Positions 44,963 through 52,889 of a stretch of DNA of 64,000 nt are shown here, in pieces; position 1 is the stretch's first letter; every line of letters starts with the position of its first letter. The notes beneath the pieces were generated by a model. That model made no database searches. It was given only the letters and a program-made list of their open reading frames with translations, and was not told the DNA's origin. This DNA comes from Streptomyces sp. NBC_00659 (GTDB lineage: Bacteria; Actinomycetota; Actinomycetes; Streptomycetales; Streptomycetaceae), in the NCBI RefSeq assembly GCF_036226925.1, contig NZ_CP109031.1:6262001-6326000 (forward strand), given 5' to 3'. Position numbers and translations under genes: made by a program.

Positions 44963-45553
44963 TCACTTCAGCAGCTCGCGGACGCGTCCCCGCAGCGAGT
45001 TCATCGTGAAGCCCCGCGGGTCCACCTTCCCCGGCTGCCACTCCAGGTGGCCGATGACCGAGCGCTCCGTCCAGCCGTGGAACCGGCAGATCGCGGCGGA
45101 GACCTTGGCGATGGCGTCGAGCTGCGCCTCGGGCCACGGGTCCTTGCCGTCGCCGAGGTTCTCGCACTCGAAGCCGTAGAAGTGGCGGTTGCCGTCGGTG
45201 TTCGCCTCGTTGTCGTGCGGCAGCGCCTTCTCGGCGATCACCGCACGCAGCACCTCGTCGTCGCCGAGGCCCGCGTGGTTGGCGCGGCCGTAGCCGACCA
45301 GGTGCAGGACGCCGTCCTTGGTGATGACCCCGTGGCACAGCGGTCCGGGCAGGTCCTCGCGGCCCTCGCGGCACAGCCCGACCGTGAGCGCGCCGCCCGA
45401 GGTCACCGTGTGGTGGATCATCACCCCGTGCACCGGCCCCCACGGGCCCTTGTGATTGCGGTTGTGATGCTTCCAGTCGCCGACCTCGACGACATGGACT
45501 CCTTCGTCCCTGATCCGGTCGAGGAACCTGCCCGCGGACATGGGCGATGCCAT
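44963..45553 (-). CDS. N-acetylmuramoyl-L-alanine amidase domain protein (Amidase_2)
   Basis: A 196-aa protein with a PGRP/Amidase_2 zinc fold: first His in MIHHTVTSGG, a second in GRANHAGLGDD and the C-terminal WQPGKVDPRGF. No signal peptide or wall-binding domain is visible, so it either acts inside the cell (muropeptide recycling), is released otherwise, or is a phage-like leftover. It is divergent from the encapsulin gene. Confidence 0.85.
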   Translation of the reverse strand: MASPMSAGRFLDRIRDEGVHVVEVGDWKHHNRNHKGPWGPVHGVMIHHTVTSGGALTVGLCREGREDLPGPLCHGVITKDGVLHLVGYGRANHAGLGDDEVLRAVIAEKALPHDNEANTDGNRHFYGFECENLGDGKDPWPEAQLDAIAKVSAAICRFHGWTERSVIGHLEWQPGKVDPRGFTMNSLRGRVRELLK

Positions 45554-45812
45554 GGCCGACTCCTTCGCGCTGTTCGTCGGCCGCCCTGCCGCGGCCGTCT
45601 GGTACCGCAGCTTCTATATCCGGCCGGGTGGCCGGAACCAGCTGTTCGCACAGCGTGCGAGCCGATCCGGTCAGCCCGGGAGAAGCGGAATCGGCCCTCC
45701 CTGCCCACGTCCGGAGTGATCCATTCCCCCTCATTCGTGTAATGGCATCAGCACACACAGTGATGAAAGGCTTGGCCGCGAAGATCAGTGCACGACCGGG
45801 AGGGCAATTTTC

Positions 45813-47219
45813 ATGTCGGTAGGCGAAGAGGTCCGCGCGGAGCAGAACCGTCCGCAGCAGAGTCTCGGCACATCAGCCGCGCGGAACCTGGCCACCACCA
45901 CCAAGTCCGCGCCACAGATGCAGGAGATCAGCTCACGGTGGCTGCTGCGCATGCTTCCGTGGGTGAACGTGCAAGGTGGCACGTACCGCGTGAACCGGCG
46001 GCTCAGCTACTCCGTGGGCGACGGACGCGTGACGTTCGTCAAGACGGGCGACCGCGTCCAGGTCATCCCCGCGGAGCTCGGAGAACTGTCCGTGCTGCGG
46101 TCGTACGAGGACCACGAGGTGCTGGGCGAGCTCGCCCAGCGGTGCCAGCAGCGGGAGTTCGCACCGGGGGACGTGCTGACCTCGTTCGGCAGCCGGGCCG
46201 AGGAGGTGTTCCTCCTGGCGCACGGCAAGGTCGAGAAGATCGGCACCGGCCCCTACGGGGGCGACACGGTGCTCGGTGTCCTCGCCGACGGCGCGTACTT
46301 CGGCGAACAGGCACTCATCGACCCGGAGGCCATCTGGGAGTACACGGCCCGGGCGGTGACGGCGGTGACCGTGCTCGTACTGCCCCGCCAGGACCTCGAA
46401 CAGGTGGCGGAGCGTTCCGAGTCCCTGAACGAACACCTTCAAGAACTGCGCGCGATTCCGTCGCAGCGCACCAACAAGTACGGCGAGAAGGAGATCGACC
46501 TCGCGGCCGGCCACACCGGTGAGCAGGACATCCCGGGCACCTTCGTGGACTACGAGGCGTCCCCGCGCGAGTACGAACTGAGCATCGCCCAGACCGTCCT
46601 GCGCCTGCACACACGCGTGGCGGATCTCTACAACCAGCCGATGAACCAGACCGAGCAGCAGTTGCGGCTCACCGTGGAGGCGTTGAAGGAGCGCCAGGAG
46701 CACGAGCTCATCAACAACCGCGAGTTCGGCATGCTCAACAACTGCGAGTACGACCAGCGGCTCCAGCCGCACGACGGCGTACCGGGCCCGGACGACATGG
46801 ACGAGCTGCTCAGCCGCCGCCGCGGCACCAAGCTGTTCCTCGCCCACCCGCGCGCGATCTCCGCGTTCGGCCGCGAACTGAACAAGCGCGGGCTCGTCCC
46901 CGAGAGCATCGAGATCGCCGGCAACCGCATCCCGACCTGGCGCGGGGTGCCGATCTTCCCGTGCAACAAGATCCCCGTCAGCGACGCCCGTACGACCTCG
47001 ATCATCGCCATGCGTACCGGCGAGGCCGAACAGGGAGTGGTCGGACTCCAGCAGGCGGGCATCCCGGACGAGATCGAGCCGAGCCTGTCGGTGCGCTTCA
47101 TGGGCATCAACGAACAGGCGATCATCTCCTACCTGGTGACGGCGTACTACTCGGCCGCGGTGCTCGTGCCGGACGCGCTCGGCATCCTGGAGAACGTCGA
47201 GATCGGGCGCTGGCGGTGA
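45813..47219 (+). CDS. eshA: EshA-type Family 2B encapsulin shell protein with cNMP-binding domain
   Basis: A 468-aa protein matching EshA of Streptomyces. The N-terminal arm and first shell part (1-90) are followed by an inserted cyclic-nucleotide-binding domain (about 100-215). That domain has an intact phosphate-binding cassette: FGEQAL at 163-168 and Arg180 in YTARAVTAV. Residues 230-468 continue an HK97-like major capsid fold ([41 protein letters not shown]). Encapsulins of this family self-assemble into icosahedral nanocompartments. EshA is reported as a multimer affecting sporulation and antibiotic production. The downstream polyprenyl synthase is the expected cargo. Confidence 0.92.
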   Translation: MSVGEEVRAEQNRPQQSLGTSAARNLATTTKSAPQMQEISSRWLLRMLPWVNVQGGTYRVNRRLSYSVGDGRVTFVKTGDRVQVIPAELGELSVLRSYEDHEVLGELAQRCQQREFAPGDVLTSFGSRAEEVFLLAHGKVEKIGTGPYGGDTVLGVLADGAYFGEQALIDPEAIWEYTARAVTAVTVLVLPRQDLEQVAERSESLNEHLQELRAIPSQRTNKYGEKEIDLAAGHTGEQDIPGTFVDYEASPREYELSIAQTVLRLHTRVADLYNQPMNQTEQQLRLTVEALKERQEHELINNREFGMLNNCEYDQRLQPHDGVPGPDDMDELLSRRRGTKLFLAHPRAISAFGRELNKRGLVPESIEIAGNRIPTWRGVPIFPCNKIPVSDARTTSIIAMRTGEAEQGVVGLQQAGIPDEIEPSLSVRFMGINEQAIISYLVTAYYSAAVLVPDALGILENVEIGRWR

Positions 47220-47237
47220 CGTTCCGCCGAGCGGAGC

Positions 47238-47275
47238 CCGGTGTGGTCCCGCCCCCCGGGGCAGGACCACACCGG
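47238..47275 (+). terminator. Hairpin between encapsulin and cargo genes
   Basis: A perfect 12-bp stem (47238-47249 with 47264-47275) and 14-nt loop lie 18 bp after the shell gene. No new promoter was recognised before the next gene, so it may act as a partial terminator. Confidence 0.6.
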
Positions 47276-47352
47276 GGACACGCGCCCGCGCACGGCGGCC
47301 TCCTCGGCGCCACCGTCAGCAGGTGTTCCGGAGCGATCGAGCGGGTGAGGAC

Positions 47353-48510
47353 ATGACGACCCGGACACGGCAGGGACCGGCCGGAATCCCCGGCGGACGG
47401 CGCCCGACGAGGCCTTCGGACCGAAGGGGTCCCGGCGGAAGCCCCATGGAGAGACCGGAGAGGCCGGAGAGACCGGGCTCGCCGGGCCCGCCCGACGCGC
47501 AGGAGGCCGCGGTCGTCCTGGAGCGGGCGCGGGCGTGCGTCGACCCCGAGCTGCGCCGGGCCGTCGACTCGCTGCCGGGCTCCATGCGCCGGATCGCGCT
47601 GTACCACTTCGGCTGGGAGCAGGCGGACGGCACCCCGGCGGCGGGGAACGCCGGCAAGGCCATCCGGCCGGCGCTGGTACTGACCGCGGTCCAGGCGCTC
47701 GGCGGACAGCGCGAGGCGGCCGTACGGGCGGCCGCCGCGGTGGAGCTGATCCACAACTTCACCCTGCTGCACGACGACGTGATGGACCGGGACACCACCC
47801 GCAGACACCGTCCCACCGCGTGGACCGTGTTCGGCGACGCCGACGCGATCCTCGCCGGGGACGCCCTCCAGGCCCTGGCCCTGGGGATGCTCGCCGAGGA
47901 CCCGCACCCCGCGTCCTCGGCCGCCGCCGCGCGGCTCGCGGGCTGCGTCGTAGAACTGTGCGCGGGACAGCACACGGACACGGCCATGGAGAAGCTCGGC
48001 CCGCACGAGGTCACCCTCGACGAGTGCCTCGCCATGGCCGAGGCGAAGACCGGCGCCCTGCTCGGCAGCGCCTGCGCCATCGGCGGGCTGTACGCCGGGG
48101 CGGGTACCGAGGACGTCGAGGCTCTCGACGCGTTCGGCCGGGAGGCGGGACTCGCGTTCCAGCTCATCGACGACGTGATCGGGATCTGGGGAGACCCGAG
48201 CCGCACCGGCAAACCGGCCGGGGCGGACCTCACCGCCCGCAAGAAGTCGCTGCCCGTGGTCGCCGCGCTCACCTCGGGCACCCCGGCGGCCGCCGAACTC
48301 GCCGAGCTGTACGCGGCGCCGTACCGGGAAGGGGAACTGGAGCGCACGGTGCTGGCGGTCGAGCGGGCGGGCGGGCGTGACTGGGCGCAGGTCCAGGCGG
48401 CCGACCGAATGTCCCGGGCGATGCACGAACTGTCCCGCGCGGTGCCGGACCCCGAGGCGGCGGGCGGCCTTCTCGCACTCGCCGAGTTCGTCACGCGGCG
48501 CAGCACCTGA
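47353..48510 (+). CDS. Polyprenyl diphosphate synthase, predicted encapsulin cargo
   Basis: A 385-aa all-trans prenyl synthase with the first aspartate motif DDVMD at 141-145 and a second region LIDDVIGIWGD near 271-281. It condenses isopentenyl diphosphate with an allylic diphosphate; product length (GGPP or longer) is not readable. Residues 1-50 are disordered and rich in Pro, Arg and Gly (PERPERPGSPGPP), as in cargo-loading extensions of Family 2 encapsulin cargos. ATG at 47446 could start a version lacking the first 31 residues. A terminator follows. Confidence 0.92.
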   Translation: MTTRTRQGPAGIPGGRRPTRPSDRRGPGGSPMERPERPERPGSPGPPDAQEAAVVLERARACVDPELRRAVDSLPGSMRRIALYHFGWEQADGTPAAGNAGKAIRPALVLTAVQALGGQREAAVRAAAAVELIHNFTLLHDDVMDRDTTRRHRPTAWTVFGDADAILAGDALQALALGMLAEDPHPASSAAAARLAGCVVELCAGQHTDTAMEKLGPHEVTLDECLAMAEAKTGALLGSACAIGGLYAGAGTEDVEALDAFGREAGLAFQLIDDVIGIWGDPSRTGKPAGADLTARKKSLPVVAALTSGTPAAAELAELYAAPYREGELERTVLAVERAGGRDWAQVQAADRMSRAMHELSRAVPDPEAAGGLLALAEFVTRRST

Positions 48511-48546
48511 CCGGTTCCGGTGCCGCTGGTCGACGGCCCCGGAACC

Positions 48547-48586
48547 CCGGGCACCGTACGGAACCTGACATCCGTGCGGTGCCCGG
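48547..48586 (+). terminator. Terminator of the encapsulin operon
   Basis: A 16-bp stem with one wobble pair (48547-48562 with 48571-48586) and an 8-nt loop lies 37 bp after the prenyl synthase. Confidence 0.8.
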
Positions 48587-48666
48587 CTCCGTGTGCCGGC
48601 GCGAGGGCGTAATAGGCTCAACCGCCGTACGGTCGAGGCTGGTTGGGGCGAAGGGTGGGGCTGGTC

Positions 48667-49320
48667 ATGGGTGTGGCGATCCGAGTGGCGGACGAGACGG
48701 ACCGGGAGCTGGTCGTCCGGCTGCTGGACGAGGCCTTCCAGGACGATCCGGTGAGCGGCTGGGTCTTCCCCGACCCCGCGCAGCGCCGGGCGAAGCACCC
48801 CGGGCTGATGGCGGCCTTCACCGATGTGGTGCTCGCCGAGGGGCGCGTCGATCTGGCCGAGGACGGTTCGGCGTGCGCCCTGTGGCTGTCCGTCCCCGCC
48901 GCCGGGAACCACGACGGCGCGGACGGGAACCAGGGGGACGGCGAAGGCGACGGGGCGGACGAGGACGGTCCCGCGCAGCTCCGCGAGGCCGTCGACCCGG
49001 ACAACGAACGCATCGAGCTGATCGGCCGGCTGACGGCCGGCATCCACCCCGAGGGGCGGGCCCACGCCTACCTGTGGATGATCGGGGTGACGCCGGAGCG
49101 CCAGGGCGAGGGCCTCGGCCGGGCGCTGATCGAGTCGGTCCTCGACCGCTGCGACCGCGAGGGACTGGCCGCCTACCTGGAGGCGAGCAACGCCCGCAGC
49201 CGCGCCCTGTACGAACGGCTCGGCTTCGCGCTCTCTGGCCGCCCCCTCGACCTGCCGGACGGCCCACGGATGTGGCCGATGTGGCGTGAGCCGCGTCCCG
49301 GGGGACCGGCGCGGGCCTAG
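48667..49320 (+). CDS. GNAT-family acetyltransferase
   Basis: A 217-aa protein with the GNAT acetyl-CoA loop ERQGEGLGRALI and a C-terminal YERLGFAL. A 25-residue acidic Gly/Asp/Asn insert (about 80-105) interrupts the N-terminal half. ATG at 48667 is preferred to the GTG/ATG starts upstream, since it begins at the conserved strand VAIRVADETD. The substrate is unknown. Confidence 0.85.
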   Translation: MGVAIRVADETDRELVVRLLDEAFQDDPVSGWVFPDPAQRRAKHPGLMAAFTDVVLAEGRVDLAEDGSACALWLSVPAAGNHDGADGNQGDGEGDGADEDGPAQLREAVDPDNERIELIGRLTAGIHPEGRAHAYLWMIGVTPERQGEGLGRALIESVLDRCDREGLAAYLEASNARSRALYERLGFALSGRPLDLPDGPRMWPMWREPRPGGPARA

Positions 49321-49356
<36 letters not shown>

Positions 49357-49410
49357 CTTGTTCTGGACGTACGACAGGAAGCGGTGGGTCCGCCGTCCTA
49401 CCCTGAAGGC

Positions 49411-49689
49411 ATGGGCACGGATGAGCATGTATGTCCAGAATGCGAGCAGTCGGTCGCCACAGTCGTGCACCGGTACAAGACTCTGGGCGCCTGGGTGCCC
49501 AGATGGGGTCCCGGACCCTGCCGCAACCCGGACTGCGCGGCCTACGCGTACGAGCCAGGACACGGCCACGTCCAGCGCGAGGGCGAGGGGCAAGGCGGGG
49601 GCGGGGGCCAAGGCGAGGGCCAAGGGCAAGGCGGGAGCGGGGGAGAGGGGCGGGATCTGCCGGAGGAGGCCGCGGCGGAGCCGTCCTGA
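49411..49689 (+). CDS. Small zinc-ribbon-like protein with Gly/Glu/Gln repeat tail
   Basis: A 92-aa protein. CPEC near residues 8-11 and CRNPDC near 37-42 form a four-cysteine zinc ribbon. Residues 55-80 are a low-complexity GEGQGGGGGQ tail encoded by imperfect G-rich repeats. ATG at 49411 is chosen because it begins just before the zinc ribbon. No family was recognised. Confidence 0.65.
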   Translation: MGTDEHVCPECEQSVATVVHRYKTLGAWVPRWGPGPCRNPDCAAYAYEPGHGHVQREGEGQGGGGGQGEGQGQGGSGGEGRDLPEEAAAEPS

Positions 49690-49843
49690 CGCACGCCGGA
49701 CACCGCCGCACGAGGTCGTGAAAATCGTCGTCGTGAAAAGTCGTGCGGGGAACGTGTAGAGAAACGCGGGCCGGCTCCGACGTCCCCTGTGAGAGCCGCC
49801 CACGACGGGCGGTCCGAGCCGAGGAAGCCGAAGGAGCGGACTC

Positions 49844-50257
49844 ATGAAGTACCTGGTGATGGTGCAGGGCACCCAGGCCGACTACGAGGGCATGCGGGGC
49901 AACGCCTCCGAGCAGGCGCCGGCCTGGAGCGAGCAGGAACTGCAGGCCATGTACGCCTACATGGGCGCGATCGGCGACGACCTCTCCGAGTCCGGCGAGC
50001 TCGTCGACGCCCAGGGACTGACCGACCCCGCGCGGGCGCGCCAGGTGTCCCTGGACGCGGACGGCAAGGCCGTGATCACCGACGGCCCGTACAGCGAGAC
50101 CAAGGAGCTGATGGCCGGCTACTGGGTGGTCGACTGCGCGAGCCTGGAGCGGGTCACCGAGATCGCCGAGCGGGTCACCCGTTGCCCCGGCCCCGAGGGC
50201 CAGACCGGCCACCCGGTGGTCATCCGGCCCGTCCAGGAGGGGGCCGGGGACATCTGA
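49844..50257 (+). CDS. YCII-related (DGPF) protein
   Basis: A 137-aa YCII/DGPF domain protein with the motif ITDGPYSETKELMAGYW, which gave the family its name. GAAGGAGCGG lies before the ATG. YCII proteins are typically encoded next to ECF sigma factors with a C-terminal TPR-like domain, as here (5 bp to the next gene). Their role as sensor or enzyme is unproven. Confidence 0.92.
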   Translation: MKYLVMVQGTQADYEGMRGNASEQAPAWSEQELQAMYAYMGAIGDDLSESGELVDAQGLTDPARARQVSLDADGKAVITDGPYSETKELMAGYWVVDCASLERVTEIAERVTRCPGPEGQTGHPVVIRPVQEGAGDI

Positions 50258-50262
50258 GCGGG

Positions 50263-51489
50263 ATGAGGGATACGACCGGGGTCGAGGACCTGCTGCGCCG
50301 CCACGCGCCGCAGGTCCTCGGCGCGCTCGTCCGCCGCTACGGGCATTTCGACTCGGCCGAGGACGCGGTACAGGAGGCGCTGCTCGCGGCCGCCGGGCAA
50401 TGGCCGGAGAAAGGTGTGCCGGACAACCCGCGCGGATGGCTGATCAAGGTCGCCTCGCGCCGGCTCGTCGACGCCCTGCGCGCGGAGGAGGCACGGCGGC
50501 TGCGGGAGGAGAAGGCCGCGGCGCTGACGCCGCGGGACGCCTTCACGGCGCCGCCGCCGGGCGCGGACCGCGCCCCGTCGCTGGACGACACCCTCTCCCT
50601 GCTCTTCCTGTGCTGCCATCCCGCGCTGTCCCCGGCCGCGCAGATCGCGCTCACGCTGCGCGCGGTCGGCGGCCTGACCACGGCGGAGATCGCGCGGGCG
50701 TACCTGGTGCCCGAGGCGACCATGGCGCAGCGGATCAGCCGGGCCAAGCAGCGGATCCGGGGGGTCGGTCTCGGCCGTCCCGACCACTGGGAGGAACGGC
50801 TTCCCGCAGTCCTGCACACGCTGTACCTGATCTTCAACGAGGGCTACACGGCGACCTCCGGCTCGGCCCTCCAGCGTGCCGAACTCGCCCATGAGGCGAT
50901 CCGGTTGACCCGCACGGTCCGGCAACTGCTGCCGGAGGACGGCGAGGTGACCGGACTGCTCGCGCTGATGCTGCTCACCGACGCCCGGCGCGCGGCGCGG
51001 ACCGGGCCGCAGGGAGAACTCGTCCCCCTCGACGAACAGGACCGCACCCGCTGGGACAGGACGGCGATCGAGGAGGGGGTGACCCTGGTGACCGAGGCGC
51101 TGGCGCTGGGACCGGCGGGTCCGTACGCGCTCCGCGCCGCGATCGCCGCGGTCCACGACGAGGCGCCGTCGGCGGAGGCGACGGACTGGACCGAGATCCT
51201 CGGCCTGTACGACCTCCTCGTCCGCCGGGTCCCGGGTCCCGTCGAACACCTCAACCGCGCGGTCGCCGTGGCCATGGTGCACGGGCCGCGTGTCGCTCTC
51301 GCCGAACTCGACCGGCTGGAGGGGGAGTCGGCCGCCGGACACCGGCTGGACGCGGTCCGGGCCCACCTGCTGGAGCGCGCGGGCGACCCGGACGCGGCGC
51401 GGGAGGCCTACGCGTCGGCGGCGGCCAAGACCCTCAGCCTGCCCGAGCGCCGCTATTTGGAGGTGCGGGCGGCCCGGCTGCGTGCGTAG
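50263..51489 (+). CDS. ECF sigma factor with C-terminal TPR-like domain (ECF42 type)
   Basis: A 408-aa protein. Sigma regions 2 (FDSAEDAVQEALLAA) and 4 (GGLTTAEIARAYLVPEATMAQRISRAKQ) occupy residues 1-180. The remaining 230 residues are the helical SnoaL-lacking, TPR-like extension containing LYLIFNEGYTATSG and HLNRAVAVAMVHGP, diagnostic of the ECF42/SigJ-like class. There is no anti-sigma gene; the extension and the YCII partner are thought to control activity. Confidence 0.92.
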   Translation: MRDTTGVEDLLRRHAPQVLGALVRRYGHFDSAEDAVQEALLAAAGQWPEKGVPDNPRGWLIKVASRRLVDALRAEEARRLREEKAAALTPRDAFTAPPPGADRAPSLDDTLSLLFLCCHPALSPAAQIALTLRAVGGLTTAEIARAYLVPEATMAQRISRAKQRIRGVGLGRPDHWEERLPAVLHTLYLIFNEGYTATSGSALQRAELAHEAIRLTRTVRQLLPEDGEVTGLLALMLLTDARRAARTGPQGELVPLDEQDRTRWDRTAIEEGVTLVTEALALGPAGPYALRAAIAAVHDEAPSAEATDWTEILGLYDLLVRRVPGPVEHLNRAVAVAMVHGPRVALAELDRLEGESAAGHRLDAVRAHLLERAGDPDAAREAYASAAAKTLSLPERRYLEVRAARLRA

Positions 51490-51499
51490 CGTTGTCCGC

Positions 51500-51847
51500 A
51501 TGTCCGAACCTCTGCTGCATCTGACCGAGCGTTCCCTGTGGGACGTGGCCCGAGCGTCGGGCACCTACGAGAGATCCACCCGCGGCCGGACCCTCCAGGA
51601 AGAGGGCTTCATCCACTGCTCGCTGCGCCGCCAACTCCCCGCCGTGGCCGCCATGGTGTACGGCTCCTACACCGGACCCGACGAGCTCGTGGTCCTCGTG
51701 GTCGACGCCGAACGGCTCACGGCGCCGGTCCGCTTCGAGGCGATGGACCCCGGCGGGGAGGAATTCCCGCACGTCTACGGGCCGATCGCGGTGGAGGCGG
51801 TCGTGGACGTCGAGGTCTGGGACCGGGGCGGGGCGGCTTCGGCGTGA
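51500..51847 (+). CDS. DUF952 family protein
   Basis: A 115-aa protein with the DUF952 signature: LHLTERSLWDVA, EEGFIHCSLRRQLPAVA and FPHVYGPI near the end. The fold resembles ADP-ribosyltransferase-like domains, but activity is unknown. It begins 10 bp after the sigma factor stop and overlaps the next small gene (GTGA). Confidence 0.88.
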   Translation: MSEPLLHLTERSLWDVARASGTYERSTRGRTLQEEGFIHCSLRRQLPAVAAMVYGSYTGPDELVVLVVDAERLTAPVRFEAMDPGGEEFPHVYGPIAVEAVVDVEVWDRGGAASA

Positions 51848-52101
51848 GCGCGGACGGGGAGCGACGCCGGGTGTGGCGCTGGGGCCTGGTGGTGTGGGCG
51901 GTCACCGTGGCCGGCGCCGGCGCCCTCACGCTCTGGCTCCAGGCCTCGGCGGAGCCGGCACCGCCGACCGGCTGGTACACCTCCGAGCAGAACGGCCGCG
52001 ACGCCCCGGCCCCGCTGATCTCCGCCCAGGTCTCGGACCCGCCCTGCCCCGAGGCGGAGCGCGGGGGGCCCGTCCTCTGCGTGGTCGCGACCCGCCCCTA
52101 G
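51844..52101 (+). CDS. Small membrane-anchored protein
   Basis: An 85-aa protein with one hydrophobic helix (residues 12-32) and a short external tail carrying two cysteines (PPCPEAE and VLCVV). It starts with GTG overlapping the DUF952 stop. Its TAG stop shares the palindrome CTAG with the stop of the convergent VOC gene. No known family. Confidence 0.68.
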   Translation: MSADGERRRVWRWGLVVWAVTVAGAGALTLWLQASAEPAPPTGWYTSEQNGRDAPAPLISAQVSDPPCPEAERGGPVLCVVATRP

Positions 52102-52889
52102 GGCAGGCTGCCCGTCACCGGATCGCGGCCGGTCAGGCAGTAGGTGCCGCCCGCGGGGTCCCGCATGACCGTCCAGCGCGCGCCCCGGCCGACCGCCGTC
52201 GCGCCCAGGGCTTCGTGGTGGGCCCGGACCGTGTCGACGTCCGAGCAGGCGAGGTCCAGGTGGGCCGAGGTGGGACGTTCGGCGCCCAGGCGTTGCAGCA
52301 GGATGCGCAGCGGCAGCCCGGCCGGCGGCCTGATCAGATGGAACTCGGGGAGCGCTCCGGGGACGGACTCCCACCCCGTGAGCTCGCTCCAGAAGACGGT
52401 CTCGGCGTCGTACACGCCCGGCGCCAGGTCGATGCTCACCTGGTCCAGCCGGCTCGTCGCCCCGTCCGGTCCCTCGGCCACCGGCGGCCGCGCCGATTCA
52501 CCGTTCCACGGCACCGCGCAGAACAACTGCCCGCCGGGGGAGCGCAGTACGGCCCACCCGTCGTGGTCCGCGACGACCGTGGCACCCAGCCGCAGTGCCC
52601 ACTCCACCAGCGCCGGTACGTCCTCCACGGACAGGTCGAGATGCGCGCCCCCGACGCCGTCCCCGACACCCTGGGCCTTCACGCACGCGTCCCCCTCGCC
52701 GGGCAGCAGCGTCACGAACTCCCCCTGGTCGCCCCGGGGTTCGGGCAGTTTCGTGCCGGTGACCGCCGTCCAGAAGCCGAGGGCCGGTCCGAGCTCCGCC
52801 GCGGGCCGGTCGACGAAGACGTGGGTCCACCGGACGGCCGGCCCCGTGGTCACCGGGGGCTTGCCCGTCTCACCGTCCGTACGGTTCAT
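52098..52889 (-). CDS. Double VOC (glyoxalase-fold) protein
   Basis: A 263-aa protein with two VOC modules (about residues 18-130 and 140-260). Each has the beta-alpha-beta-beta-beta pattern with VRWTHVFVDR..., ahLDLSVEDV..., LRSPGGQLFC and RDPAGGTYCL. Likely a metal-dependent dioxygenase/isomerase-like enzyme or a resistance-type binding protein. The start overlaps the upstream ATP-grasp gene by 4 bp. Confidence 0.85.
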   Translation of the reverse strand: MNRTDGETGKPPVTTGPAVRWTHVFVDRPAAELGPALGFWTAVTGTKLPEPRGDQGEFVTLLPGEGDACVKAQGVGDGVGGAHLDLSVEDVPALVEWALRLGATVVADHDGWAVLRSPGGQLFCAVPWNGESARPPVAEGPDGATSRLDQVSIDLAPGVYDAETVFWSELTGWESVPGALPEFHLIRPPAGLPLRILLQRLGAERPTSAHLDLACSDVDTVRAHHEALGATAVGRGARWTVMRDPAGGTYCLTGRDPVTGSLP

